A stretch of DNA of 64,000 nt from Cellulomonas sp. 73-92 (GTDB taxonomy: Bacteria; Actinomycetota; Actinomycetes; Actinomycetales; Cellulomonadaceae). The DNA lies in the NCBI RefSeq assembly GCF_001898175.1, contig NZ_MKTH01000024.1, positions 41,493 to 105,492 of the forward strand, in the 5' to 3' direction. The notes below the pieces were generated by a model, which worked only from the letters and a program-made list of their open reading frames with translations, was not told the origin of the DNA and ran no database searches. Position 1 is the first letter of the stretch. The number at the start of each line of letters is the position of its first letter. Below, one piece after another: positions 54,940 to 62,635 of the stretch. The translations under genes were made by a program, and so were the position numbers.

Positions 54940-55851
54940 TCAGCGTGCCGGCGCCTCGAGCAGGTCGTCCACCGTCGCGCCGTCGAGCGCGACCGTCACC
55001 AGCGTGTCCCAGGGGTCGCGCGCCGTGACCGACCGCGCGTCGTCGGCGTAGGGGACGCCGGCGGCCCGCAGGCGCCCGGTGACCGCGTCGAGGTCCTCGC
55101 GGCCGGGCACGGTGACCGCGACCTGCGCCAGCCCGAGGCTCGCCGCCCGCGGCCCCGCGCCGCGGCTGTTCCAGACGTTCATCGCGAGGTGGTGGTGGTA
55201 CCCGCCCGCCGACACGAAGAGAGCCCCGGGGAAGTCGCTGAGGGTCGCCTCGAAGCCGATCGCGTCGACGTAGAACGCCCTCGCCGCCGCGAGGTCGCCC
55301 ACCTGCAGGTGGACGTGCCCGACCGTGCCGGGGAGCCCGGCGCCGGCCGCGAGCGCGTCCTGGCTCACGTGGCTGCGGAGGTACGCGTTCGGGTCGAGCC
55401 CGATGGTGTCCATCCGGACCGAGCCCTCCTCCCACACCCACTGCTCGCGCGGGCGGTCGCGGTAGAGCTCCACGCCGTTGCCCTCGGGGTCGGTGAAGTA
55501 GAACGCCTCGCTGACCAGGTGGTCCGCGGAACCGGCGAACCGGCTCCGCGGGTCCTGTGCGGCACGCAGCACGGTCGCGGACAGGCTCGCCTCGTCGTCG
55601 AAGAGGAAGGCGTTGTGGAACAGGCCCGCCTGGTGGGGCCCGGCGACCGGGAGGTCCGGGGTGTGCACCAGCCGCAGCAGCGGCGTGGCTCCCCGGCCCA
55701 GGACCCGGTGCACCAGGCCGTCGACGACGCGCTCCTCGAGGGGCTCGAAGACCAGGGCCTCCTCGTAGTACGAGGACATCAGCTCGAGGTCACCGACGCG
55801 CAGGGTCGGCGCGCCCATCCCCGCCGCCGCGCTGATGACGCGCTCGTCCAC
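54940..55851 (-). CDS. Two-domain VOC (glyoxalase/dioxygenase-like) protein
   Basis: 303 aa, GTG start. Two vicinal-oxygen-chelate modules: MGAPTLRVGDLELMSSYYE... with FYFTDPEGNGVELYRDRP, and GHVHLQVGDLAAARAFYVDA with a HHHLAMN segment. This is the CatE/catechol-2,3-dioxygenase-like pattern. It may handle an aromatic or electrophilic compound. 20 bases after the reductase, so the same operon. Confidence 0.82.
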   Translation of the reverse strand: MDERVISAAAGMGAPTLRVGDLELMSSYYEEALVFEPLEERVVDGLVHRVLGRGATPLLRLVHTPDLPVAGPHQAGLFHNAFLFDDEASLSATVLRAAQDPRSRFAGSADHLVSEAFYFTDPEGNGVELYRDRPREQWVWEEGSVRMDTIGLDPNAYLRSHVSQDALAAGAGLPGTVGHVHLQVGDLAAARAFYVDAIGFEATLSDFPGALFVSAGGYHHHLAMNVWNSRGAGPRAASLGLAQVAVTVPGREDLDAVTGRLRAAGVPYADDARSVTARDPWDTLVTVALDGATVDDLLEAPAR

Positions 55852-55871
55852 CGTCCCACCCCCGTTCCGGC

Positions 55872-56447
55872 TCAGCGCACCAGCCCGAAGCCGCCGGTCC
55901 ACGCGATGGCGCCGCCCGCGGCGAGGCCGATCTGCAGGAAGCCGATCGACTCCAGCTCGTGCGCGCGCGCCAGCGAGCCGGCGTCCAGCGCACGGACGCC
56001 GCCGGCCTCCACCGCCGCCGCCAGCGTGGCCTTGGCAGTCGCGTCGTCGCCGGCGATGAGCACCGTCGTGGCCAGGTCGCCGACCTTCTTCGTGGTCAGC
56101 GTGGCGGCGAAGGTCGTGTTGAAGGCCTTGAGCACCGAGCTGTTCGGGAGCTTGGCCTGGATCTGCGCGGCCGCGGAGCTGCCGGCGGGCACCACGAGCG
56201 AGTCGAAGGTCTCGAAGTTGACGGGGTTGGTGATGTCGACGACGACCTTGCCGTCGAACGCGTCGCCGTACGCGGCGAGGACGCCCTCGACCGCGCCGTA
56301 CGGCAGCGCGAGGACGACCACGTCGCCCAGCTCCTTGGCGCCCACCTCGGCGCGCGGGACGTACGTCACGTCGTTGCCGCCGTCGGCCAGCAGGCCGCCG
56401 ATCGCGTTCGCCATGCTGCCCGTGCCGATGATGCTGAACCGTGCCAT
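55872..56447 (-). CDS. NADPH-dependent F420 reductase-like protein
   Basis: 191 aa. Rossmann GTGSMANAIGGLLADGG at the N-terminus, VVVLALPYGAVEGVL and VVDITNP, then NSSVLKAFNTTFA, the profile of F420-dependent NADP reductase/NAD-binding oxidoreductases. The ATG at 56447 directly precedes ARFSIIG; another ATG at 56456 is possible. Forms an operon with the VOC gene under two palindromes. Confidence 0.82.
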   Translation of the reverse strand: MARFSIIGTGSMANAIGGLLADGGNDVTYVPRAEVGAKELGDVVVLALPYGAVEGVLAAYGDAFDGKVVVDITNPVNFETFDSLVVPAGSSAAAQIQAKLPNSSVLKAFNTTFAATLTTKKVGDLATTVLIAGDDATAKATLAAAVEAGGVRALDAGSLARAHELESIGFLQIGLAAGGAIAWTGGFGLVR

Positions 56448-56474
56448 CGTGACCACCCTCGTCGTCTCGCCTTT

Positions 56475-56524
56475 GGTTGTACCTACAACCGCGGACTCTA
56501 CGACGAGTTAGTTGAAGATGCAAC
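56475..56524. promoter_or_regulatory. Two operator-like palindromes before the reductase-VOC operon
   Basis: GGTTGTA-CC-TACAACC (56475-56490) is a perfect inverted repeat. GTTGAAGATGCAAC (56511-56524) shares the GTTG...CAAC halves. Spacing, size and AT content fit a MarR- or HxlR-type repressor site. No such regulator gene is adjacent, so it would act from elsewhere. Confidence 0.6.
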
Positions 56525-56532
56525 CAGTGGCG

Positions 56533-57033
56533 CTACCCGACCCGGTGCAGCCAGCGCACGGGCGCGCCCGCGCCGGCGTAGCGGAAGGGCTCGAGCTCGT
56601 TGTCCCATGCCTGGCCCAGCGCCAGGTCGAGCTCCTCGCGCAGGCGCAGCGGGTCGTCGGCGAACTGCAGCGCGGCACGGATGCGGTCCTCGGGCACGAC
56701 GACGTTGCCGTGCACGTCCGTGGCGGCGTGGAAGATGCCGAGCTCCGGCGTGTGGCTCCAGCGCGAGCCGTCCGCGCCGTGGCTGGCCTCCTCCGTCACC
56801 TCGTAGCGCAGGTGCGCCCAGCCGCGCAGCGCCGAGGCCAGCTTGGCACCGGTCCCCTGCGCGCCCTGCCACGAGAGCTCGGCGCGGTAGAAGCCGGCCC
56901 CGGCAGGCTGCACGGTCCAGTCCATCGCGACGCGCACGCCGAGCACGTTGCCGGCCGCCCATTCGACGTGCGGGCACAGCGCACGGGGCGCTGAGTGCAC
57001 GAAAAGAACACCGCGGGTGATGGCACCGGCCAT
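56533..57033 (-). CDS. DUF3145 family protein
   Basis: 166 aa. ITRGVLFVHSAPRALCPHVEWAAG near the start, FYRAELSWQG, and the end WDNELEPFRYAGAGAPVRWLHRVG are the DUF3145 blocks, conserved in actinobacteria. GGAGG lies 8 bases before the ATG at 57033; the longer frame upstream is non-coding. Function unknown. Confidence 0.9.
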   Translation of the reverse strand: MAGAITRGVLFVHSAPRALCPHVEWAAGNVLGVRVAMDWTVQPAGAGFYRAELSWQGAQGTGAKLASALRGWAHLRYEVTEEASHGADGSRWSHTPELGIFHAATDVHGNVVVPEDRIRAALQFADDPLRLREELDLALGQAWDNELEPFRYAGAGAPVRWLHRVG

Positions 57034-57183
57034 GTCGTCCTCCGTAGTGGTCCGAGGTTCGTCTTCCCCAACGACCTCTGCCCAGCCAGGAGCACGTGGC
57101 GCACGCGGCGTGCGGTACTCAGGATGCCCGACGAGCGGCCGACGCGCCAGCACGCGGGCGGGCGCGTCTCACGTCGGCGGCGA

Positions 57184-57675
57184 TCAGCCGAGCTGCTCGC
57201 GGATGGCCTTCATCGCCTTCTTGCGCACGGAGCGCTCCAGGCGGTCGAGGTACAGGTGGCCGTCGAGGTGGTCGACCTCGTGCTGCAAGGCCCGCGCCAT
57301 GAGCCCGGTGCCCTCGACGACGACCTCCTTGCCCTCGAGGTCCTCGCCGACGACGCGGGCGTACCACGAGCGGCGGGTCGGGAACCACAGGCCCGGGACG
57401 GACAGGCAGCCCTCGTCGTCGTCCTGGTACTCCTCGTCGGACAGCTCGACGATGACGGGGTTGAGCACGTACCCGATCTCGTCGTCGATGTTCCAGGAGA
57501 ACGCCCGCAGGCTGACGCCGATCTGGTTGGCGGCCAGGCCCGCGCGGCCGTCGGCGTCGACGGTCTCGAGCAGGTCGTCGACGAGCGAGCGCACCCGGTC
57601 GTCGATCGTGGTGACGGGGTCGCACGGCGTGCGCAGCACGGGGTCGCCGACGACACGGATCTCACGCATGGCCAT
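57184..57675 (-). CDS. def: Peptide deformylase
   Basis: 163 aa. Removes N-formyl from nascent proteins. Motifs: GLAANQIG at 46-53, EGCLSVPG with metal ligand Cys90, and HEVDHLDG with His132, His136 and catalytic Glu133. The start is ATG at 57675 or 57669. Works upstream of methionine aminopeptidase (map, also in this window). Confidence 0.95.
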   Translation of the reverse strand: MAMREIRVVGDPVLRTPCDPVTTIDDRVRSLVDDLLETVDADGRAGLAANQIGVSLRAFSWNIDDEIGYVLNPVIVELSDEEYQDDDEGCLSVPGLWFPTRRSWYARVVGEDLEGKEVVVEGTGLMARALQHEVDHLDGHLYLDRLERSVRKKAMKAIREQLG

Positions 57676-57712
57676 GGGCCGATCCTCCCATGGAGAAGGG
57701 TCCGGACACGGG

Positions 57713-57741
57713 GACGCCGGCGGGACCAGCCCGCCGGCGTC
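57713..57741 (-). terminator. Hairpin between bldC and def
   Basis: GACGCCGGCGGG (57713-57724) pairs perfectly with CCCGCCGGCGTC (57730-57741) around a 5-nt loop, 16 bases downstream of the bldC stop. It probably separates bldC and def transcripts. Confidence 0.75.
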
Positions 57742-57756
57742 GACTCGTTGCGAAGC

Positions 57757-57972
57757 TCAGTCGCTCATCCGCTGCTGCGGGACGTCACCCAGCAGCTGGC
57801 GCACCTCGTCCTCGTGGAACCGGCGGTGGCCGCCGAGGGTCCGCACGGTCGAGAGCTTGCCGGCCTGCGCCCAGCGCGTGACCGTCTTGGGGTCGACCCG
57901 GAACAGGACCGCAACCTCGCCGGGCGTGAGCAGAGGACCCTGCGAGAGCGCGGTGTGGGGGGTCGGTGCCAT
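57757..57972 (-). CDS. bldC: BldC-type developmental/transcriptional regulator
   Basis: 71 aa MerR-like single-domain protein: LLTPGEVAVLFRVDPKTVTRWAQAGKLSTVRTLGGHRRFHEDEV (in parts), nearly the canonical BldC sequence. In streptomycetes it delays sporulation by head-to-tail oligomerisation on DNA. In non-sporulating actinobacteria its targets differ. ATG at 57972; the long frame upstream is a shadow that runs into the IS. Confidence 0.9.
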   Translation of the reverse strand: MAPTPHTALSQGPLLTPGEVAVLFRVDPKTVTRWAQAGKLSTVRTLGGHRRFHEDEVRQLLGDVPQQRMSD

Positions 57973-58172
57973 TTCAGAACTCCTGTCGTTCGGTAGCTCG
58001 GCTGACCCAAGGGGTCCCGTGGCTTTGCGTCCCCGCCTCGCGGCGGGTTTGCCGTTGTCGCTGACGTTGGCACTATGCCCCGTTTGGGTGCCATGGGACA
58101 AGAAGTGCCCGGGAATGTCTGTTTCGCGAGCGGGTGAAATCGCCGGTTTCCGGCGGATCGACGGCCGTTGGG

Positions 58173-58188
58173 ACCATCCAGGTGGGGC
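58173..58188. repeat. Left target-site duplication of the IS
   Basis: ACCATCCAGGTGGGGC, identical to 59532-59547 on the other side of the element. The right copy overlaps the 3' end of the CAU tRNA gene by 6 nt. 57973-58172 upstream shows no gene. Confidence 0.85.
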
Positions 58189-59531
58189 TGTCGGGTTCCG
58201 GTTGATGGCTGACGCCTGAGTTCCGGTTGATCTTTGACGCTCTTGGTGGTCAGTGTGCCTGTCGGGTCTTGACCGGTGCACCTCCTTCCGGTCGCTTCTT
58301 GCGGACCGGTCCGCTGCTGGTGCGCCGGGCGGTGCGTAGCAGCTCGTTGCCGATCCAGAACTGCAGGGTGTCGGGGCCGACGAGCGCGTCGCAGCGTTCC
58401 CCGGCATGGTGCGTGCCGACCGAGACCTGCTGCCAGGACACGCAGACCACCCCGACAGCCGAGACCTTGCGGGCGACCCATTCCGGCCCGGTGCGGTCCG
58501 GGGTGCTGGCCGGCGGGCGGGGCCCGCCGGTAAGGAACCGGGAGGCGGGTGTGGCCATCTCCAGCCACTGGTGCGGGCGGTCGGTGTTGTAGAACGCGAC
58601 CCACTCGTCCAGGGCGGCTTGCGCACGCTCCAGCGTCGCGAACTGCCGGCCTGTGCCGAACTCGGCGCGCAGGCTGCGGTGGAACCGCTCGATCTTGCCG
58701 GTCGTGGTCGGCGACCGTGGTGTGGTCAGCAGGTGCTCGACCCCGTTGCGGCGGCAGATCGCGTCGAACAGCACCTCCACCGGCGGGTGCCCGAACCGGC
58801 CGGTGAAGACCTTGCCGTTGTCGGTCAAGATCTGCTCAGGCACCCCGTACCGGTCCAGGGCCGCGACCAGCGCGTCGCAGACGAACCGGGTGCGCTCGGC
58901 CGGCATGAACGCCGCGCACACGCAGAACCTCGAGTGGTCGTCGACCCCGGTCAGGCACTTGATGCTCGCCCCGCCGACCAGCACGATCCCGCCGACCACG
59001 TCCATCTGCCACAGCTCCATCGCCCGGCCCCGCTCCCACCGGCGCCAGTGCTCCTGGCGACGCCGATGCGCAGACGGGTCGATCAGCCCAGCCCGACGCA
59101 ACGCCCGATAGACCCCCGACCGGGACACCACCACGCCCCGGCGGCCCAGCTCGTAGACGATCCGCGTCGGCCCCCACCCTCGATGGGCCCGCCGCATCTC
59201 CCAGACCGCCACCTCGGCATCCGGATCGATCTGATGCGGACAGCTCGCCGGCCGATGCGAACGATCGGCCAGCCCCTCCAACCCGCCGTCCTCATAGCGG
59301 GCCAACCACCCATGCAACGTCTGACGCGAGACCCCCCACGACGCCGCCACCTCGGTGATCATGCGACCATCCGCAACGACCGCCAGCACCGCCTTGTACC
59401 GCTGCTCAGCCACGCTCAGCTCCCTCATCCAGGGAGCGTCAACGATCAACCGGAACCGGTGTCAACCATCAACCGGAACCCCGTCAACCCTCAGCCGAAC
59501 CTCAAACGTCCAACATCAGGCGGAACCACAC
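58189..59531 (-). mobile_element. IS481-family insertion sequence
   Basis: About 1.34 kb with TGT...ACA type ends. Both ends carry repeats of GGTTCCGGTTGATGGTTGAC-like units: two at the left end (58192-58250) and four, more diverged, at the right end (59430-59530). These may be transposase binding sites. One transposase gene. Flanked by 16-bp direct repeats. It lies next to a tRNA but leaves the tRNA complete. Confidence 0.88.
58250..59449 (-). CDS. IS481-type transposase
   Basis: 399 aa. N-terminal HTH (MITEVAASWGVSRQTLHGWLARYEDGG, in parts), then a DDE integrase core: MDVVGG, LTDNGKVF and KIERFHRSLRAEF, and the HQWLEMATPASRF end typical of IS481. A GTG at 59413 preceded by GAGGGAG is a strong alternative start. 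Intact, so the element may be active. Confidence 0.9.
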   Translation of the reverse strand: MIVDAPWMRELSVAEQRYKAVLAVVADGRMITEVAASWGVSRQTLHGWLARYEDGGLEGLADRSHRPASCPHQIDPDAEVAVWEMRRAHRGWGPTRIVYELGRRGVVVSRSGVYRALRRAGLIDPSAHRRRQEHWRRWERGRAMELWQMDVVGGIVLVGGASIKCLTGVDDHSRFCVCAAFMPAERTRFVCDALVAALDRYGVPEQILTDNGKVFTGRFGHPPVEVLFDAICRRNGVEHLLTTPRSPTTTGKIERFHRSLRAEFGTGRQFATLERAQAALDEWVAFYNTDRPHQWLEMATPASRFLTGGPRPPASTPDRTGPEWVARKVSAVGVVCVSWQQVSVGTHHAGERCDALVGPDTLQFWIGNELLRTARRTSSGPVRKKRPEGGAPVKTRQAH

Positions 59532-59541
59532 ACCATCCAGG

Positions 59542-59615
59542 TGGGGCAGGCGGGGCTTGAACCCGCGACCGACGGATTATGAGTCCGCTGCTCTGACCGG
59601 CTGAGCTACTGCCCC
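59542..59615 (-). tRNA. tRNA with CAT anticodon (Met elongator or Ile2)
   Basis: 74 nt on the reverse strand: acceptor GGGGCAG/CTGCCCC, D-arm GCTCAGCCGGTCAGAGC, anticodon loop CTCATAA, T-arm GCGGGTTCAAGCCCCGC, A73. Whether it is elongator Met or lysidine-modified Ile2 cannot be settled by eye. CC of CCA are encoded, then T. The IS481 insertion occurred at its 3' edge. Confidence 0.93.
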
Positions 59616-59655
59616 GGCGCCGCCAGGGTATCGGCAGCGAGTACGGTGGACGGCC

Positions 59656-60171
59656 GTGCCGCGCTTCAGCCACCGCCTCCCCGCCGACGTGACGACCCGC
59701 CTCGACCTCCCCCACGGCGACAGCGTCCTGGCCGGGGTGCACCTGGACGGCGGCGGCTGGGCGGTGGCCACGCTCCGCGCGTTCCACCTCCTCGCGGAGG
59801 ACGCCGCCACGCCGGAGGCCGCCACGCCCTGGTGCGACGTCGACCGCGGCTCGCTGGACCCCACGAGCCGCACCCTGACCGTGTGGTGGGTGTCCGGAAC
59901 GCGTCGGGCCGTGACGCTGCCCGACGACGCCGACGCCCGACGCTTCGCCCGGACCTTCCGCGACCGCGTCCAGCAGTCGGTGGTGCACGCCGTGACGGTG
60001 GCGCTCCCCGGCGGCGGCCAGGCACAGGTGGCACTGCGCCGGGGGCCGGACGGCCTGCTGTTCACCCAGACCCTCGGCACGGCGGCGGTCGATCCGAGGG
60101 ATCCGGAGGTCGCCGCGGCGCTCGCGAAGGCGGAGGCCGCGGTCCGCGATGCGGCCGGTCTGCCGGCCTGA
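59656..60171 (+). CDS. Conserved actinobacterial hypothetical protein
   Basis: 171 aa from a GTG. Beta-rich N-terminal half (DSVLAGVHLDGGGWAVATLRA) and a helical/beta C-terminal half (ADARRFARTFRDRVQQSVVH). Genes of this profile commonly sit between these two tRNAs in Micrococcales, but no function is known to me. Confidence 0.7.
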   Translation: MPRFSHRLPADVTTRLDLPHGDSVLAGVHLDGGGWAVATLRAFHLLAEDAATPEAATPWCDVDRGSLDPTSRTLTVWWVSGTRRAVTLPDDADARRFARTFRDRVQQSVVHAVTVALPGGGQAQVALRRGPDGLLFTQTLGTAAVDPRDPEVAAALAKAEAAVRDAAGLPA

Positions 60172-60240
60172 CGGGCGTCCGGAGGCCCTCGATCGGCTGC
60201 TACAGTTTCCCGTCGGAACGCCCCTGAGGGCTGACCGCGA

Positions 60241-60313
60241 TCCCCCGTAGCTCAATTGGCAGAGCATCCGACTGTTAATCGGAGGGTTGCTGGTTCGAGT
60301 CCAGCCGGGGGAG
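60241..60313 (+). tRNA. tRNA-Asn (anticodon GTT)
   Basis: 73 nt: acceptor TCCCCCG/CGGGGGA, anticodon loop CTGTTAA, T-arm TGGTTCGAGTCCA, G73. The antisense strand of its 3' half encodes the C-terminus of the prophage 2 repressor, so this is the likely attB/attL. Confidence 0.95.
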
Positions 60314-60583
60314 CTCACGCTCCCCCTCTCCGCGGCCCCTCGCGGGCGTCCCGGTGAGCAAGACCGAGGTCGTGGTCCGCAGATAACGGGCCACGACCTC
60401 GATCTCACTCAGGGACCATTCGCGCCGGGCTCGCCACCGCAGCGAAACGATTGACTGGCTGACGCCCAGCGCCCTCGCGAGTTCCGTCTGAGTGACACGC
60501 CGGCGGCCGGCCTCAGCGCGGATGTTCGCGGCGACCCGCTCGGCGAGCGAGTCCATCGCTGGCGACGGAAGTGCTGTGCTCAT
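60275..60583 (-). CDS. Prophage 2 repressor, lysogen form
   Basis: 102 aa. XRE HTH at ~30-65 (VTQTELARALGVSQSIVSLRW). The last ~12 residues (ELPRLDSNQQPSD) are antisense to tRNA-Asn and the TAA stop is formed from the anticodon loop (60275-60277). As in prophage 1, integration probably truncates a longer viral form. GATAAC lies about 8 bases before the ATG, suggesting a leaderless transcript. Confidence 0.8.
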   Translation of the reverse strand: MSTALPSPAMDSLAERVAANIRAEAGRRRVTQTELARALGVSQSIVSLRWRARREWSLSEIEVVARYLRTTTSVLLTGTPARGRGEGERELPRLDSNQQPSD

Positions 60584-60593
60584 GGCGCGAGGT

Positions 60594-60690
60594 TATCGGC
60601 TGAGCCGATATTTCCGCTACGGCTGAGATGACGACACGCCGGGTGACATCTTGACGGCAATCGCGTCACGCGATAAATCTCTCCCTCGTG
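60594..60690. promoter_or_regulatory. Prophage 2 operator and divergent promoters
   Basis: TATCGGCTGAGCCGATA (60594-60610) is an almost perfect 17-bp palindrome overlapping the -10 of the repressor. The half-site CGGCTGAG recurs at about 60620. Rightwards, TTGACG at 60652-60657 and an ATAAA -10-like sequence near 60674 lead to the GTG at 60688. This fits autoregulation and control of the Cro-like gene. Confidence 0.6.
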
Positions 60691-60927
60691 CACAACTCCC
60701 CCGCCGGCGCAGCCGTCATCATCCGTGCACTCATGAGACAGCGCGATGTGTCGCAGACCGACCTCGCGCGAGAGCTGGGCCTGACGCAGAGCGCGGTATC
60801 GGATCGCCTTCGCGGCCGCACCCCGCTGCGCGAGCCTGAGCTTCGCGCGATCGCCGACTTCCTCGCCGTGCCGGTGGAGCAGCTGCTCGAGGCGCCGGCG
60901 CCGACTCTCGCCGAGGTCGCCTCGTGA
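60688..60927 (+). CDS. Cro-like XRE HTH protein
   Basis: 79 aa. VSQTDLARELGLTQSAVSDRLRGRTPL is a clear XRE helix-turn-helix (residues ~21-50, given in part). First rightward gene facing the repressor, so probably the Cro-type switch protein. The promoter places the start near the GTG, so its mRNA may be leaderless too. GTGA overlap with the next gene. Confidence 0.8.
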   Translation: MHNSPAGAAVIIRALMRQRDVSQTDLARELGLTQSAVSDRLRGRTPLREPELRAIADFLAVPVEQLLEAPAPTLAEVAS

Positions 60928-61130
60928 GCGCGGGCCCGCAGATCGCTGACCCGAGCATCACGGTCACGCCGATGCCCGGCATGGGCCGCCTCGTCGCGGC
61001 GGTGTGCCGGGAGTGCTCCTGGCACACGGCGCCGAACGTGCGCGAGCTCGTCGACCTCGAGCGGGCGCACCACGTCGACGCGCACCGCCGCGGCGCGGTG
61101 CCGGCCCCGTTCCACGGGCTGCTGCCATGA
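60924..61130 (+). CDS. Small Cys/His phage protein
   Basis: 68 aa. CRECSWHTA and later HHVDAH suggest one zinc site, similar to the small zinc proteins before phage replication genes. GTG in a GTGA overlap. Function unknown. Confidence 0.55.
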   Translation: MSAGPQIADPSITVTPMPGMGRLVAAVCRECSWHTAPNVRELVDLERAHHVDAHRRGAVPAPFHGLLP

Positions 61131-61390
61131 ACGCCGCGTCCACCATCCCCCGGTCCGTCACGAGCGTGCTGATCGCTCGCAAGGTCATGCGCTGCGACGG
61201 ACGCGGCTGCCGCATCGCGCGCGGGGATCGCTACCTCGCGCACGTCATGCCTCCCAGCCGGCGGCTGGGCAACACCACCGACATCACGACGGTCGAGTGC
61301 ATGCGCTGCGCGGGCCAGCTGGGGCGCCAGCCGGAGCAGCAGCCGGAGGCCTACGCGGTGCCGCTGTTCGACCCGGAGGGGATCGCGTGA
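61127..61390 (+). CDS. Small zinc-ribbon phage protein
   Basis: 87 aa. MRCDGRGCRIARGDRYLAH and ECMRCAGQ form a C-x4-C...C-x2-C set. ATGA overlap with the previous gene and GTGA with the next. Unknown function. Confidence 0.55.
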   Translation: MNAASTIPRSVTSVLIARKVMRCDGRGCRIARGDRYLAHVMPPSRRLGNTTDITTVECMRCAGQLGRQPEQQPEAYAVPLFDPEGIA

Positions 61391-61557
61391 ACGAGAAGCT
61401 GCGCAAGATCCGCAAGACCATCATCGAACGGCTGTTCATCGAGATGCTCGTCGACGCCGACGCGCACACGAAGGACAGCCGCTGGGGCATGCCCCTGATC
61501 CGCGAGAAGGCGGCCGTCGTGACCATCGACGGCACCCCGCAGCTGGTGTGGGCATGA
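61387..61557 (+). CDS. Small phage hypothetical protein
   Basis: 56 aa, basic helical N-terminus (NEKLRKIRKTIIERLFIEML). GTG in a GTGA overlap and ATGA overlap with the HNH gene. Family not recognised. Confidence 0.5.
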   Translation: MNEKLRKIRKTIIERLFIEMLVDADAHTKDSRWGMPLIREKAAVVTIDGTPQLVWA

Positions 61558-62003
61558 GCGCCGCGATCGAGCAGTGGCGGCCCGTCGTCGGGCACCCGAC
61601 CTACGAAGTCTCCGACGCCGGCCACGTCCGCAACGCGCGCACGGGGCACATCCTGGCGCAGACCCCAGCCGGCAAGTCCGGCCGGTACCGCAAGGCGCAC
61701 CTCGGGCGCAGCGGCCGAAACCGCCTCGTGCACCGCCTCGTCGCCGCCGCCTTCCTGGGGCCGGCGCCGTCGTTCGAGCCGCACGACGTCGACCACATCG
61801 ACGGCGACCCGACGAACAACCACGTCAGCAACCTGCGGTGGCTGTCCAAGTCCCTCAACTCCGGCCGTCACCCCGTCTTCGCCGCGCGCTGCGGAAGCCG
61901 CGTGCTCTGGTCCATCCCTGGCGACGAACCCGCACCCGACGACTACGTGCCCCTGACCGACGAGGAGCTCGACGAAGCGCTGGCCGGGTGGGCCGTCGCA
62001 TGA
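61554..62003 (+). CDS. NUMOD4/HNH endonuclease-like protein
   Basis: 149 aa. NUMOD4 start (EQWRPVVGHPTYEVSDAGHVRN, in part), then HRLVAAAFLG and the HNH core DVDHIDGDPTNNHVSNLRW. This combination is typical of phage-borne HNH homing endonucleases or packaging nucleases. The ATG at 61554 overlaps the previous stop. Confidence 0.85.
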   Translation: MSAAIEQWRPVVGHPTYEVSDAGHVRNARTGHILAQTPAGKSGRYRKAHLGRSGRNRLVHRLVAAAFLGPAPSFEPHDVDHIDGDPTNNHVSNLRWLSKSLNSGRHPVFAARCGSRVLWSIPGDEPAPDDYVPLTDEELDEALAGWAVA

Positions 62004-62095
62004 CCCGCCGCATCCTCGACAACCTCCTCACCTGGGCGCTGGCCCTGGCGCTGCCGGGCTCGATCCTGCTGGCCGACTGGTGGGTGGCCCGGTGA
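62000..62095 (+). CDS. 31-aa membrane microprotein
   Basis: One TM helix (LLTWALALALPGSILLADWW) after a short basic start. ATG overlaps the HNH stop and the TGA overlaps the next GTG, so it sits inside a coupled chain. Function unknown. Confidence 0.5.
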   Translation: MTRRILDNLLTWALALALPGSILLADWWVAR

Positions 62096-62259
62096 ACGTC
62101 GAGCGGCTCGTGCACGAGTACGTCGAGCACACCGAGCAGCAGCGCGACGGCGTGAGCCGACTGCTGTCCCGCCGGATCAAGCGCCGACCCGCGCTGGCCA
62201 CCTGGCTCGTCGCCTGCTTCCTGACGGGCCTGCTGCTCGGCTGGCTGGCGACCCGATGA
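62092..62259 (+). CDS. 55-aa membrane microprotein
   Basis: GTG at 62092. A charged N-terminal helix (VERLVHEYVEHTEQQRDG), a basic patch (RRIKRRP) and a C-terminal TM helix (LATWLVACFLTGLLLGWLA). GTGA overlap upstream and ATGA overlap downstream. Unknown function. Confidence 0.5.
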   Translation: MNVERLVHEYVEHTEQQRDGVSRLLSRRIKRRPALATWLVACFLTGLLLGWLATR

Positions 62260-62477
62260 AGGCCGCCGAGGCGCTCGAGCAGGTGCAGCTGTGCGCGAAC
62301 GTCATCGCCGCGCTCAACGAGCTCCTGACGGAGCGCTGCCGGGCATACGAGGAGCTCGAGCGCAAGGGCAAGATCCCGCAGGGCTCGCCGTACCTGATCG
62401 ACGCCCGTGAGGTGCTCCAGGTGCTCAACGCCGGAGCTGACATGGGCATCGCGATCCACGCCACGCACGCGCTGTGA
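62256..62477 (+). CDS. Small helical phage protein
   Basis: 73 aa, mainly helical (LEQVQLCANVIAALNELLTE). Overlaps both neighbours (ATGA, GTGA). Family not recognised. Confidence 0.55.
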   Translation: MKAAEALEQVQLCANVIAALNELLTERCRAYEELERKGKIPQGSPYLIDAREVLQVLNAGADMGIAIHATHAL

Positions 62478-62635
62478 GCGGTCGGCACGCCGCGCCGCGG
62501 CCGCCACGCCGCGAGCTCGTGCTCGAGCTGCTGACGGCCATGCTGGACGGTGCGCTGCTCTACGGCGCGCTGGCCCTGGCGCCGGCCGTTGTCCGTGTCG
62601 TCGAGTGGCGCGCTGCGGCGCGTAGGGCTCGGTGA
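62474..62635 (+). CDS. 53-aa phage protein with hydrophobic segment
   Basis: GTG at 62474. Basic Pro/Arg-rich start, then a hydrophobic segment (LYGALALAPAVVRVV) flanked by Arg. GTGA overlap with the replication-like gene. Unknown function. Confidence 0.45.
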   Translation: MSGRHAAPRPPRRELVLELLTAMLDGALLYGALALAPAVVRVVEWRAAARRAR

